Of a DNA stretch of 64,000 nt, positions 50,120-58,241 are shown in pieces; the first letter of the stretch is position 1, and each line of letters starts with the position of its first letter. The notes under the pieces are model-generated. The model did no database searches. It saw nothing but the letters and a program-made list of their open reading frames with translations, and was not told where the DNA came from. The position numbers and the translations under genes are program-made. Origin of the DNA: Lentimicrobiaceae bacterium (lineage in GTDB: Bacteria > Bacteroidota > Bacteroidia > Bacteroidales > JALOCA01); assembly GCA_023227965.1 (NCBI GenBank), contig JALOCA010000005.1, forward strand, positions 62,001-126,000, written 5' to 3'.

Positions 50120-50878
50120 ATGGACTTTACACTAAAGATATGGAGGCAGAAGGATGCCAAAGCAAAAGGAAAGTTTGCTACCTATTTCATAAACAATATT
50201 CCTTCGAGTACTTCCTTTTTGGAGATGCTCGACATTTTAAACGAGCAATTGGTACTAAAAGGTGAAGAGCCGGTAGCTTTCGACCACGACTGCCGCGAAG
50301 GTATCTGCGGGATGTGTAGCCTGTACATCAACGGGCGCCCGCACGGGCCTGACGATGCCATCACTACCTGCCAGCTCCACATGCGTAAGTTCAAAGATGG
50401 CGACACCATTGTGATAGAACCCTGGCGTGCCAGAGGTTTCCCGGTGATTAAAGACCTGATGGTGGACCGTTATGCTTTCGACAAGATAATACAGGCGGGT
50501 GGGTTTGTGTCGGTGAATACCGGTGGTATGCCCGATGCCAATGCCATACTCATAGCCAAGGAAAAAGCGGATATGGCAATGGATGCCGCTGCCTGCATAG
50601 GTTGCGGTGCCTGTGTTGCTGCCTGCAAAAATGCTTCGGCTATGTTGTTTGTGTCGGCAAAGGTGGCACACTTAGCTCTTTTGCCGCAAGGCAAAGTAGA
50701 AACCATGCAACGGGTACAAAACATGGTGGCCGAGATGGACCGCTTAGGTTTTGGCAACTGTACCAATACCTATGCCTGCGAAGCCGAATGTCCCAAAAAC
50801 ATCAAGGTAATCAATATTGCCAGGATGAACCGTGAGTTTATCAAAGCAAAAGTGTGTGCACATAAAAAAGTGGGTTAG
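50120..50878 (+). CDS. sdhB: Succinate dehydrogenase / fumarate reductase iron-sulfur subunit
   Basis: Carries electrons between the flavin subunit and the membrane quinone site. CREGICGMCSLYINGRP and TTCQL hold the [2Fe-2S] cluster in the N-terminal domain; CIGCGACVAACKNASAM and CTNTYACEAECPKNIKV bind the [4Fe-4S] and [3Fe-4S] clusters. The 252 residues are intact. It follows sdhA after about 425 nt containing the broken four-helix-bundle gene, and a terminator lies at 50913. Confidence 0.96.
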   Translation: MDFTLKIWRQKDAKAKGKFATYFINNIPSSTSFLEMLDILNEQLVLKGEEPVAFDHDCREGICGMCSLYINGRPHGPDDAITTCQLHMRKFKDGDTIVIEPWRARGFPVIKDLMVDRYAFDKIIQAGGFVSVNTGGMPDANAILIAKEKADMAMDAAACIGCGACVAACKNASAMLFVSAKVAHLALLPQGKVETMQRVQNMVAEMDRLGFGNCTNTYACEAECPKNIKVINIARMNREFIKAKVCAHKKVG

Positions 50879-50912
50879 GGAGAAATCTATAAATAAATAT
50901 TGATAGTGATAT

Positions 50913-50943
50913 CCCCGCCGTTAGTGGCGGGGTGCTTTATTTT
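50913..50943 (+). terminator. Rho-independent terminator of the sdh genes
   Basis: Stem CCCCGCC (50913-50919) and GGCGGGG (50926-50932) with a 6-nt loop, followed by the T-rich TGCTTTATTTTT. Confidence 0.82.
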
Positions 50944-50946
50944 TAC

Positions 50947-50954
50947 TAATTTTG
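50947..50954 (+). promoter_or_regulatory. -7 box (TAATTTTG) immediately before the restriction enzyme gene
   Basis: TAATTTTG ends only 4 nt before the ATG at 50959. A transcript from here would begin at or near the start codon, giving a leaderless or nearly leaderless mRNA. No clear TTG at -33 was found, so strength is uncertain. Confidence 0.5.
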
Positions 50955-50958
50955 ACAA

Positions 50959-51741
50959 ATGAATTACTGGACAGACTTAAGCATAGAATATGCCAATCAA
51001 AGATCGTATCTTGATGATCTTTTTCAGGTATATCCCACTATCCCGGAAGGCATAAGGAATATAGATACGAATGCCTGGAACAACATAGAAAAGGCATTCG
51101 AAAAGAAAAATAATAAAACGCTGATAACCGAACTACTCAATCTTGACCTTTTTCCCATTAAAGACAGCTATATCGCTTATTTGAAAAGAGACCGAACTTC
51201 TATTGATCGTAATCCGAAAACTATTAACAGAATATGCGGACGGCTTTATGAGATGGGACTTAACAAGATTTACGAACGTTGTAGCGAGCCAAAGGAAACC
51301 AACCGGCAAATCGGACCTTTTTTCAAGCGTTGGGTAAACAGTAAAGCGTTAGGAATTCAACCGGTAAATTTTGATGAATTTATCAACGATAATGAAGATG
51401 CAATTTTAAATGGTAGTGATAAACAGTTAATGGATTTTGCATCGGAAGTATTAAACTACAAGCACAACAAAGGGCTTGATTTTATTGCCCGTTTCAATGG
51501 GAAATACGTTATAGGAGAAGCCAAATTTCTTACAGATTATGGCGGGCATCAAAACGCCCAGTTCAACGATGCCATCAGCACCGTTACAAGTGAAAATGTA
51601 AACGCAATAAAAATAGCCATACTGGATGGTGTACTTTACATCAGAAATAATAGTAAAATGTATAAAGACATCGCTACCATCCATGCCGATCTTCACATCA
51701 TGAGTAGTTTGGTTTTACGTGAATTTCTTTATCAAATTTGA
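50959..51741 (+). CDS. Type II restriction endonuclease (PD-(D/E)xK)
   Basis: A 260-residue protein whose C-terminal half has a nuclease core: GLDFIARFNGKYVIGEAKFL supplies the Asp and the Glu-x-Lys pair (GLD, then EAK), followed by GGHQNAQFNDAIS. The N-terminal part is helical and charged (SIDRNPKTINRICGRLYEMG) and may bind DNA. It overlaps the methyltransferase gene by 4 nt, the usual arrangement of a cognate pair, and this strongly supports the assignment. A relation to the Tsp45I group is possible, but the recognition sequence cannot be read. Confidence 0.85.
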   Translation: MNYWTDLSIEYANQRSYLDDLFQVYPTIPEGIRNIDTNAWNNIEKAFEKKNNKTLITELLNLDLFPIKDSYIAYLKRDRTSIDRNPKTINRICGRLYEMGLNKIYERCSEPKETNRQIGPFFKRWVNSKALGIQPVNFDEFINDNEDAILNGSDKQLMDFASEVLNYKHNKGLDFIARFNGKYVIGEAKFLTDYGGHQNAQFNDAISTVTSENVNAIKIAILDGVLYIRNNSKMYKDIATIHADLHIMSSLVLREFLYQI

Positions 51742-52904
51742 TTGTCGTGAAGCTACATTATATTCATAAAAAAACAGAACAGGTAATATTCAACGATATT
51801 CCTGATATTGAATTGGAACAGGTAAATAACAGTTCTGAAAAAAATCTGCTCATCCGTGCAAATAATTTAAACACATTAAAGCAACTCATCACAAGATACA
51901 ATCTGGCAGGAAAAATTGATTTGGTGTATATTGATCCCCCATTTGCAACCAATAATACTTTCACCATTTCGGAAGGAAGGGCTAATACTATTAGCAACAG
52001 CGCAAATGATACAATTGCATACAAAGATACCCTGAAAGGGGCTGATTTTATCGAATTTTTGCGCGAACGTCTTATTTTGCTTAAAATGCTTTTATCCGAC
52101 CGTGGCTCTATTTATTTGCATATTGATTATAAAATCGGACATTATGTAAAAGTGATGATGGATGAGATTTTCGGAATAGAAAATTTTAGAAACGATATCA
52201 CAAGAATAAAATGTAATCCGAAAAATTTTAGCCGGAAAGGCTACGGCAATATAAAAGACCTTATTCTTTTTTATTCAAAAACGGATAACCTGATCTGGAA
52301 CGAACCTAAAAGCAATTATACAGAAGAAGACAAGATTCGTCTTTTCCCCAAAAAAGATAAAGAAGGAAGGCGCTATACTACTATACCGTTGCATGCTCCC
52401 GGCGAAACACAAAAAGGAAATTCTTCCAAGCCTTTCAAAGACATACTTCCACCCAAAGGCAGGCACTGGAGAAGTGATGTGAAAATATTAGAACAATGGG
52501 ATGAGGAGGGACTCATTGAGTGGAGTGATAATGGGAACCCCCGGAAAAAAATTTATTTCGACGAACAGGAAGGAAAGCGGATACAGGACATCTGGGAGTT
52601 TAAAGACCCTCAATACCCAGTGTATCCTACCGAAAAAAATGCTGATTTATTGGATTTGATAATAAAAACATCTTCCGATGAAAACAGCATTGTGCTCGAT
52701 TGTTTTTGTGGCTCAGGTACTACCCTAAAAGCAGCACAACTTAATGGCAGGCATTGGATAGGCATTGATCAGTCGGAAGAAGCCCTTAAAGTAACTATGA
52801 GCAAACTAAACGATATTTCGGGAGACCTTTTTACTCCTCAAACAAATTATCAACTGCTCATAGAAAAAACAGAAATCGCTTGCCATAACGTACAAGCAGT
52901 TTAA
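51738..52904 (+). CDS. Site-specific DNA methyltransferase (N6-adenine or N4-cytosine, beta class)
   Basis: Protects host DNA from the partner nuclease by methylating the shared site. The catalytic motif IV DPPF (LVYIDPPFATNN) comes first, near residue 72, and the SAM-binding motif I (VLDCFCGSGTTLKAAQLNG) last, near residue 325; this order defines the beta class. The frame has no ATG at its start: TTG 51738 overlaps the nuclease stop (TTGA), and GTG 51747 is the alternative. The middle (about 140-300) is a variable recognition region. DPPF instead of DPPY or SPPY is seen in both adenine and cytosine enzymes. Confidence 0.93.
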   Translation: MIVVKLHYIHKKTEQVIFNDIPDIELEQVNNSSEKNLLIRANNLNTLKQLITRYNLAGKIDLVYIDPPFATNNTFTISEGRANTISNSANDTIAYKDTLKGADFIEFLRERLILLKMLLSDRGSIYLHIDYKIGHYVKVMMDEIFGIENFRNDITRIKCNPKNFSRKGYGNIKDLILFYSKTDNLIWNEPKSNYTEEDKIRLFPKKDKEGRRYTTIPLHAPGETQKGNSSKPFKDILPPKGRHWRSDVKILEQWDEEGLIEWSDNGNPRKKIYFDEQEGKRIQDIWEFKDPQYPVYPTEKNADLLDLIIKTSSDENSIVLDCFCGSGTTLKAAQLNGRHWIGIDQSEEALKVTMSKLNDISGDLFTPQTNYQLLIEKTEIACHNVQAV

Positions 52905-52965
52905 ATGAAGCTAACTATTCTCTCTTTCTTCCTGCTTTTCCTTCTTTCGCTCCGGTTAACTTAAT

Positions 52966-53314
52966 GTCCAAACGTACTTTCCCTTAGTCCAAACCTACAA
53001 TATCACGGTTCTGATATGCTGTTGACCCATCGGGATAGGTAATCTTAGGATTCGAACACGCTCCATCAAGGTCGGGATACACCAGAGAGCCTATCCTGAC
53101 ACGTCCTTTTAAGATTGCGATACGTCGGATGGCCTGTCCCGATAGGCTCTTGCAAGGTCGCAATAGGTGGTGCCACCTGTCCGGACAGGTATTTTCAATA
53201 TCAGAATGTACAAACAGCCTGTCGGGATATATTTTTTCCGGGTCGGCATATGTATTGCGTCTATCTGTACCCATCTTTTCAAGGTTCAGACATAAAAATA
53301 ACCTGTCCCCCTAC
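52966..53314. repeat. Degenerate tandem array of 17 units, period 21-22 nt (43-nt super-period)
   Basis: Core 10-mers start at 52966, 52987, 53009, 53029, 53051, 53071, 53093, 53114, 53136, 53157, 53179, 53200, 53221, 53242, 53263, 53285 and 53305 (steps of 20-22, mean 21.2). The core is RTCSGGATAN-like, for example GTCGGGATAC, GTCCCGATAG, GTCCGGACAG, ATCCTGACAC; 10-12 variable bases follow each core. Every second core is preceded by CCT and forms a dyad, perfect at 53176-53189 (CCTGTCCGGACAGG) and degenerate at 53090, 53133 and 53218. Super-units of exactly 43 nt run from 53068 to 53239 (four in a row). The array is more GC-rich than its surroundings. It lies between the methyltransferase gene and an unrelated minus-strand gene, and no reading frame fits the period. 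Confidence 0.85.
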
Positions 53315-53406
53315 TCCTTAGGGCGCTTCGCAGGCAGATTTTTATACTAAAGAAATGTCTGCTTCATCCCAAAAACTCAGGATTTAATACAGATGTACAA
53401 TCGGTA

Positions 53407-53880
53407 TTATGTGGTAGTTTTGCGGGGAGCTTTCTTGAAAAATTCTTTTAGTTCGTTATAAATTTCGGCAGCACCCGGATTGTTGGTGCGCATCTTGTAA
53501 TAGGTGTAATTATAATATGCAAGAGCATCCTGATAATTATCGTAATCGTGGAGTATTTTACTACTTCCCATGCGATACATCAGAGAGTTAATACGGTCAA
53601 TAGCATTTTCTAGAAAATGCCGCGAAGCATAGTCTTTGGCAAACTCTTCCCAGTCCACATCATCCGGTTTCAGGTCGGGAGCGGTTTGCAGGCGTTCGTT
53701 TACCTTGTTAATGACTAATTTGTTTTGTTCGTTTACCGAACCATACTTGTGACGTTCTTCGGGTGTGAGGACTGCCAGTTTTCCTTCAAAGAATTTTTCC
53801 AATGCCTTGATTAAACCTTCTGCTGTTTGCTTTTCTTCTTCTGTGAAATGCACAACAGCAATGCCTTTTTTTGCTTCCAT
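53407..53880 (-). CDS. Conserved-looking hypothetical protein
   Basis: A 157-residue soluble, helical and charged protein. It begins MEAKKGIAVVHFTEEEKQTA and contains TPEERHKYGSVNEQNKLVIN and, near the C-terminus, DNYQDALAYYNYTYYKMRTN, NPGAAEIYNELKEFF. No signal peptide, membrane segment or catalytic motif is visible. The tail is basic (KKAPRKTTT). The composition and complete frame from a clean ATG suggest a real gene. I do not recognise a named family. It stands alone, next to the 21-nt array, about 90 nt from its end. Confidence 0.75.
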   Translation of the reverse strand: MEAKKGIAVVHFTEEEKQTAEGLIKALEKFFEGKLAVLTPEERHKYGSVNEQNKLVINKVNERLQTAPDLKPDDVDWEEFAKDYASRHFLENAIDRINSLMYRMGSSKILHDYDNYQDALAYYNYTYYKMRTNNPGAAEIYNELKEFFKKAPRKTTT

Positions 53881-54067
53881 AAAAGTAATTTTTAGTTGAA
53901 CATTTAGTTTATAAAAATAAGGCTATAAATTTACGTAAAATGTTACTATAAAAATCATCAAAACAATTTTTTTATAGGTAGAACCTACTTATTCTGAGAA
54001 ATTTTCTGCCTGGCTTGCAATGTTGTCAGTATCGTAAATCCGCGCATAAGTGTTGCCCAATAAAAAA

Positions 54068-54089
54068 CCCTTCTTAACCATAAGAAGGG
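54068..54089 (-). terminator. Hairpin terminator in the gap 53881-54230
   Basis: CCCTTCTTA (54068-54076) and TAAGAAGGG (54081-54089) form a perfect 9-bp stem with an ACCA loop. On the minus strand it is followed by six U residues. It probably ends the transcript of the lipoprotein gene that stops at 54231. The rest of this 350-nt gap shows no supported gene. Confidence 0.8.
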
Positions 54090-54230
54090 TAAAAACTGTA
54101 GCTTTTCGGTACTTTGTTTTACAGAATGTTTACCAAAAATAAAGCAGTGGAAAAACACAGATAAAAGCCCTGCCAGGACAAACAAAGAAAATAAAGGGAA
54201 GTTCTGTTTTTTACGACGTTTAAGGAACGC

Positions 54231-54881
54231 CTAATTTACTTTGTAGCGTACCAGTTTCCATACCATTTGGGTGCGCGAATTAGCAAACGTGCTGCTATAT
54301 TGTATCAAACCAATCTTTTTAGCATAATAGTTATGGCTATATATCGTTTTTAAAGCATTGGCATAAGAGCCATATGGTATAAATGTTCCCTTAAAGTCCA
54401 TGGTAATAAATGTTCCTGCCGGAACCGTAAGAGACATGCCTTTATCCGACATTTTATAGAAATAAAAGAAGAGAGTATCGTCATCCAATGTTGTAGTATC
54501 AGTGTAAGAAATAACATTATAACTCTTTATCAATGTATCACTGAAATTTACAGGCGAAAACATTTTTCTTCCGTTAGGGCTAACCAGATAATTAGACGAA
54601 TCACGCAAACAATCCGGGGTATTAGAATAAAACAACCACGTATGGTACTTTTTGGTAAACACATTCCCGTTAATGGTAGTGTCTCCGGAAACATAAACAC
54701 TGTCGTAAGAATCTGTAATGGTTTCAACACCTAAGGTATCAACATTCGACAGACGATAAACCCAGTAATTACCGGTTTTTAGTTGTACATAATCTTTAGT
54801 CTGTTCCGTATCGGAATCATCCTTTGAGCAGGAAGCAAAAAGCAGTAGCCCTCCGGCAAGCATAAATAAAATGTTTTTCAT
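54231..54881 (-). CDS. Lipoprotein of unknown function
   Basis: A 216-residue lipoprotein (MLAGGLLLFASCSKDDSDTE). The mature part is beta-rich and rich in Thr, Ser and Tyr: YVQLKTGNYWVYRLSNVDTL, then VSGDTTINGNVFTKKYHTW, VPAGTFITMDFKG and IGLIQYSSTFANSRTQMVWK. The GNYWVY segment followed by GDT and VPAGTF is seen in many Bacteroidota lipoproteins of unknown role, where repeated short strands build an open barrel. No enzyme motif is present. It is separated from the groEL terminator by about 80 nt. Confidence 0.8.
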   Translation of the reverse strand: MKNILFMLAGGLLLFASCSKDDSDTEQTKDYVQLKTGNYWVYRLSNVDTLGVETITDSYDSVYVSGDTTINGNVFTKKYHTWLFYSNTPDCLRDSSNYLVSPNGRKMFSPVNFSDTLIKSYNVISYTDTTTLDDDTLFFYFYKMSDKGMSLTVPAGTFITMDFKGTFIPYGSYANALKTIYSHNYYAKKIGLIQYSSTFANSRTQMVWKLVRYKVN

Positions 54882-54961
54882 ATAAGATTTGTTTAAAGTA
54901 TTATAAAAAACGTATTATATGCTTTCGAAATTGTAAAGAATTTACAGATATTTTGCAAAAA

Positions 54962-54992
54962 AAAAGCTGCCCCCATTCCGGAAGCAGCTTTT
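54962..54992 (-). terminator. Rho-independent terminator of groEL
   Basis: AAAAGCTGC (54962-54970) pairs with GCAGCTTTT (54984-54992). On the minus strand a U-run follows (A-run at 54957-54965). It lies 26 nt after the groEL stop. Confidence 0.85.
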
Positions 54993-55017
54993 GTATGCTG
55001 AGAAAAAAACCTGCATT

Positions 55018-56649
55018 TTAATACATACCGCCCATACCAGGATTAGGCATCTGGGGCATGGCAGGAGTATCTTCTTTGATATCGGAAACTACACACTCAG
55101 TAGTGAGCAGCAAACCGGAAATGGATGCTGCATTCTGCAGGGCAACACGGGTTACTTTGGTGGGGTCAATAACACCAGCTTCGAAAAGATTTTCATATTT
55201 TTCGATACGGGCATTGAAACCGAAATCGCCTTTGCCTTCTTTTACTTTCTGTACAATTACTGAGCCTTCCATTCCTGCATTTTCAACAATCATGCGAAGG
55301 GGTTCTTCCAACGAACGACGGATAATGGAAACGCCGGTCATTTCGTCGTCGTTATCACATTTTACCTCGTCGAGTGAAGGAATGGCACGGATATAGGCAA
55401 CACCGCCTCCGGGTACAATACCTTCTTCAACGGCAGCACGGGTAGCATGCAAAGCATCATCGAAGCGGTCTTTCTTTTCTTTCATTTCAATTTCGCTGGC
55501 AGCCCCCACGTAAATAACGGCAACCCCACCTGATAACTTAGCAAGACGTTCCTGCAGTTTTTCGCGGTCGTAGTCGGAAGTGGTGGTTTCAATCTGGGCT
55601 TTAATCTGGTTGATTCTGGCTTTAATTTGTTCTTTATCGCCTAATCCACTTACAATGGTGGTATTGTCTTTATCAACGGTAATTTTTTCGGCTTGCCCGA
55701 GGTACATCAGTTCGGTATCTTCCAGTTTGTAACCCGTTTCTTCAGAAATGAGAGTTCCGCCTGTAAGGATGGCAATATCTTCCATCATGGCTTTGCGGCG
55801 ATCGCCGAATCCGGGAGCTTTTACGGCAATGATTTTGAGCGAGCCACGCAGCTTATTAACTACTAAGGTTGCCAAAGCTTCGCTTTCAACATCTTCAGAA
55901 ATTATGAGTAAAGGACGTCCGGTTTGTACTACTTTTTCGAGAATGGGCAACAAATCTTTCATCACGGAGATTTTTTTGTCGTAAATCAGGATGAAAGGAT
56001 TGTCGTACACGGCTTCCATTTTTTCGGTATCGGTAACAAAATAAGGGGAGATGTATCCACGGTCGAACTGCATACCTTCCACAACTTTCACGTAGGTTTC
56101 GTTGGTTTTCGATTCTTCAATGGTAATAACACCTTCTTTTTTTACTTTTTCCATGGCTTCGGCTATCAGCTTGCCGATATTGGTATCATTGTTTGCCGAA
56201 ATGGCAGCCACCTGTTCAATTTTCTCCAGGCTATCGCCAATTTCTCTGGATTGGCTTTTCAGGCTTTCAATAACGGCATCAACGGCTTTATCAATACCAC
56301 GTTTCAAATCCATGGGGTTAGCACCGGCAGTAACATTTTTCAAACCGGTGGTTATGATTGCCTGTGCAAGCACTGTGGCAGTAGTAGTTCCGTCGCCGGC
56401 TATATCTGAAGTTTTTGAAGCAACTTCTTTCAGTAGCTGGGCGCCCATATTTTCTATTTCGTCTTTCAGTTCAATTTCTTTAGCCACAGTAACGCCGTCT
56501 TTTGTGATAGAAGGAGCACCGTATTTTTTGTCAATTATCACATTGCGTCCTTTAGGACCCAGAGTAACTTTTACTGCATTTGCCAGCGCATCGGCACCCT
56601 TTTTCAGGCTTTCGCGGGCTTCAAAGTCAAATATGATTTGTTTTGCCAT
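55018..56649 (-). CDS. groEL: Chaperonin GroEL
   Basis: The 60-kDa chaperonin subunit that forms double heptameric rings and folds proteins with ATP. The 543 residues include the ATP-binding TLGPKGRNVIIDKKYGAPSI near residue 30, DGTTTATVLAQAI near 86, VEEGIVPGGGVAYIRAI near 405 and the Gly/Met-rich tail PNPGMGGMY. The frame is intact. groES lies 42 nt upstream in the same direction. No CIRCE inverted repeat was seen in front of groES. Confidence 0.99.
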   Translation of the reverse strand: MAKQIIFDFEARESLKKGADALANAVKVTLGPKGRNVIIDKKYGAPSITKDGVTVAKEIELKDEIENMGAQLLKEVASKTSDIAGDGTTTATVLAQAIITTGLKNVTAGANPMDLKRGIDKAVDAVIESLKSQSREIGDSLEKIEQVAAISANNDTNIGKLIAEAMEKVKKEGVITIEESKTNETYVKVVEGMQFDRGYISPYFVTDTEKMEAVYDNPFILIYDKKISVMKDLLPILEKVVQTGRPLLIISEDVESEALATLVVNKLRGSLKIIAVKAPGFGDRRKAMMEDIAILTGGTLISEETGYKLEDTELMYLGQAEKITVDKDNTTIVSGLGDKEQIKARINQIKAQIETTTSDYDREKLQERLAKLSGGVAVIYVGAASEIEMKEKKDRFDDALHATRAAVEEGIVPGGGVAYIRAIPSLDEVKCDNDDEMTGVSIIRRSLEEPLRMIVENAGMEGSVIVQKVKEGKGDFGFNARIEKYENLFEAGVIDPTKVTRVALQNAASISGLLLTTECVVSDIKEDTPAMPQMPNPGMGGMY

Positions 56650-56691
56650 AATTCAATAAGTTTTAAAATTAAGATAATAATTTTTAAAATA

Positions 56692-56964
56692 TTAGATGAT
56701 TGCAAGAATATCGGATTCGCGCATCATAAGATAATCTTTTCCACTAATAGTAATCTCTGTTCCTGCATATTTTCCGTACAATACGGTATCGCCTACTTTT
56801 ACAGTAAGGGGTTCATCTTTTTTACCATTTCCTATCGCAACAACTTTTCCTTTTTGGGGTTTTTCTTTTGCTGTGTCGGGAATAATGATTCCGCCTGCAG
56901 TTTTTTGTTCTGCTGCCGAAGGTTCAACAAGAACTCTGTCGGCTAAAGGTTTGATGTTCATCAT
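56692..56964 (-). CDS. groES: Co-chaperonin GroES
   Basis: The 90-residue lid of the chaperonin. Signature MNIKPLADRVLVEPSAAEQK, a mobile loop (KTAGGIIIPDTAKEKPQKGK) with the IIIP hydrophobic anchor for GroEL, and VLYGKYAGTEITISGKDYLM. It is first of the groESL pair. Confidence 0.99.
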   Translation of the reverse strand: MMNIKPLADRVLVEPSAAEQKTAGGIIIPDTAKEKPQKGKVVAIGNGKKDEPLTVKVGDTVLYGKYAGTEITISGKDYLMMRESDILAII

Positions 56965-57043
56965 TTCATTAATTATTTTAAGTTAAACGTTTTTTAAATA
57001 GAGTACTTGCCCTATGACATATTTTATGCCAAACCCTAAAAAC

Positions 57044-57082
57044 AAAAAAAATGTCAGAATGAATGACATTCTGACATTTTTT
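57044..57082 (-). terminator. Rho-independent terminator of secG
   Basis: ATGTCAGAATG (57051-57061) and CATTCTGACAT (57067-57077) form a perfect 11-bp stem with a 5-nt loop. Runs of A on the left and T on the right make it usable in both directions, ending secG transcription in front of groES. Confidence 0.9.
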
Positions 57083-57097
57083 ATATAGTGTTAACTT

Positions 57098-57433
57098 TTA
57101 TTCCTCATCCTTAACGGGGGGAGCTTGATAATCCTTTGAAGGAGATGCCTTTGAATTGAGTTTTTCACGAAGTTCGGTATCCGCCGACGTACCAGTAACA
57201 CGGTTGCGTGGAATTACAAAAATTGAAATTAAACTAAGTGCCAACAAAATTATAGCCAATGTCCATGTGGTTTTTTCAAGGAAGTCTGCAGTTTTACGAA
57301 CGCCCATAAATTGGTTACTTCCTGCAAAATTAGAGGCAAGCCCTCCTCCTTTTGAGTTTTGAACCAGCACTACCAATACCAGTAAAACACAAGTAATCAG
57401 AATTAAAATCGAGATAAAAATATATGCTCCCAT
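57098..57433 (-). CDS. secG: Protein translocase subunit SecG
   Basis: A small helper of the SecYEG channel. Two membrane segments (ILILITCVLLVLVVLVQNSK and TLAIILLALSLISIFVI) flank the conserved GGGLASNFAGSNQFMGVRKT loop. The tail (SADTELREKLNSKASPSKDY) is charged and cytoplasmic. 111 residues is typical. It is last in the group sigma-54 activator - lptE - TPR protein - secG. Confidence 0.95.
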   Translation of the reverse strand: MGAYIFISILILITCVLLVLVVLVQNSKGGGLASNFAGSNQFMGVRKTADFLEKTTWTLAIILLALSLISIFVIPRNRVTGTSADTELREKLNSKASPSKDYQAPPVKDEE

Positions 57434-57473
57434 TGTTTAGCGTTTTTCATGTTAAATAGTAACAGGCAAGCAG

Positions 57474-58238
57474 TTATACACTCTTATTTTCGGATTTTGC
57501 TGCCTGTTCTTTCATTTTTTTAATTTGGGTTGCAAAATAACTGCTTTTTTCAGTAATATCCAAACGTAATTTTTCTAAAATCTTAATTGCTTTCGAATAA
57601 TTTCCCTGCCGGGCATAAATGTTTGCAAGTGTTTCAGTAACGATCTCCTCATTATCAATGGTGCTGTTACGGGCAATATGTTGGGGATTAAAAAATTCGG
57701 ATCTCACACGGCTGATTTTTGGCTCATTTCTGATAAACTGCTCAATAATATCGGCTTTCGAACGTAACGTACCATCGGATTTTGCAATAGAATGTCCTTG
57801 TTCATCTGATTTCTGTGGCTGTAACTGCTGTTTTTCCGATCGTATTTCGGCAAGACGTTTTTTAATAAGCTCCAGCAGTTGACCTGAAGAGGGTTGTTGT
57901 TGCCTATCAACCGGGAGAAAGGAGGGTTTATCTTCAGATTGTTCAGGCAAAGGTTGCAAGGTTTCTTTCTTTGCAGCTTTGTTTTTGAAGGCAGACTGAT
58001 CAGCTATGCTCCGTTCAATCAGTTGTTTTAAAATCTTTCTATCGGAGGCATAGGCTGCGGCTGTGTGTAGTCTGCCTGAAAAAAGTATATTATTTTCAAC
58101 ATTCAGGTTTTTAGCATACAATAGTTGCAAAGACTGGCAATAGGGATATTCATTTACCAAACTTTCGATTTGTGCCAGTGTTTGTGCATTGAGCTGGTCG
58201 GGGTAATTTAAGAAATGTTCGAAAAGCCGATAATTCAT
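57474..58238 (-). CDS. TPR-like protein of unknown function
   Basis: A 254-residue soluble protein. The N-terminal 75 residues (IESLVNEYPYCQSLQLLYAK, NLNVENNILFSGRLHTAAAY) form helical hairpins; a Gln/Lys/Ser-rich linker lies in the middle; the C-terminal part (EEIVTETLANIYARQGNYSK, then AIKILEKLRL) is a clear TPR unit. Its position between lptE and secG suggests a role at the cytoplasmic side of the envelope machinery, but this is inferred from the neighbours only. It starts 3 nt after lptE. Confidence 0.75.
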   Translation of the reverse strand: MNYRLFEHFLNYPDQLNAQTLAQIESLVNEYPYCQSLQLLYAKNLNVENNILFSGRLHTAAAYASDRKILKQLIERSIADQSAFKNKAAKKETLQPLPEQSEDKPSFLPVDRQQQPSSGQLLELIKKRLAEIRSEKQQLQPQKSDEQGHSIAKSDGTLRSKADIIEQFIRNEPKISRVRSEFFNPQHIARNSTIDNEEIVTETLANIYARQGNYSKAIKILEKLRLDITEKSSYFATQIKKMKEQAAKSENKSV

Positions 58239-58241
58239 AAC

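Noticed and set aside
52905..52964. 19-codon hydrophobic open frame directly after the methyltransferase stop
   Set aside because: Looks like a signal-sequence start (MKLTILSFFLLFLLSLRLT) but ends at once; no ribosome site, no downstream gene. Could be a remnant, but is not supported.
52984..53274. 96-codon minus-strand open frame across the 21-nt array
   Set aside because: It is open only by chance; the repeat units shift frame (period 21-22 and 43), it has no promoter, and residues do not repeat in a regular way.
52966..53314. CRISPR array
   Set aside because: Unit length of 21-22 nt with a degenerate 10-nt core and 10-12 nt spacers is far too short for CRISPR, and no cas gene is near.
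53985..54185. 66-codon minus-strand open frame
   Set aside because: It contains a terminator hairpin at 54068-54089 and has no family-like features.
56102..56659. 185-codon + strand frame antisense to groEL
   Set aside because: Shadow of the conserved groEL reading frame on the other strand.
56965..57000. CIRCE heat-shock operator before groES
   Set aside because: No TTAGCACTC/GAGTGCTAA inverted repeat is present.
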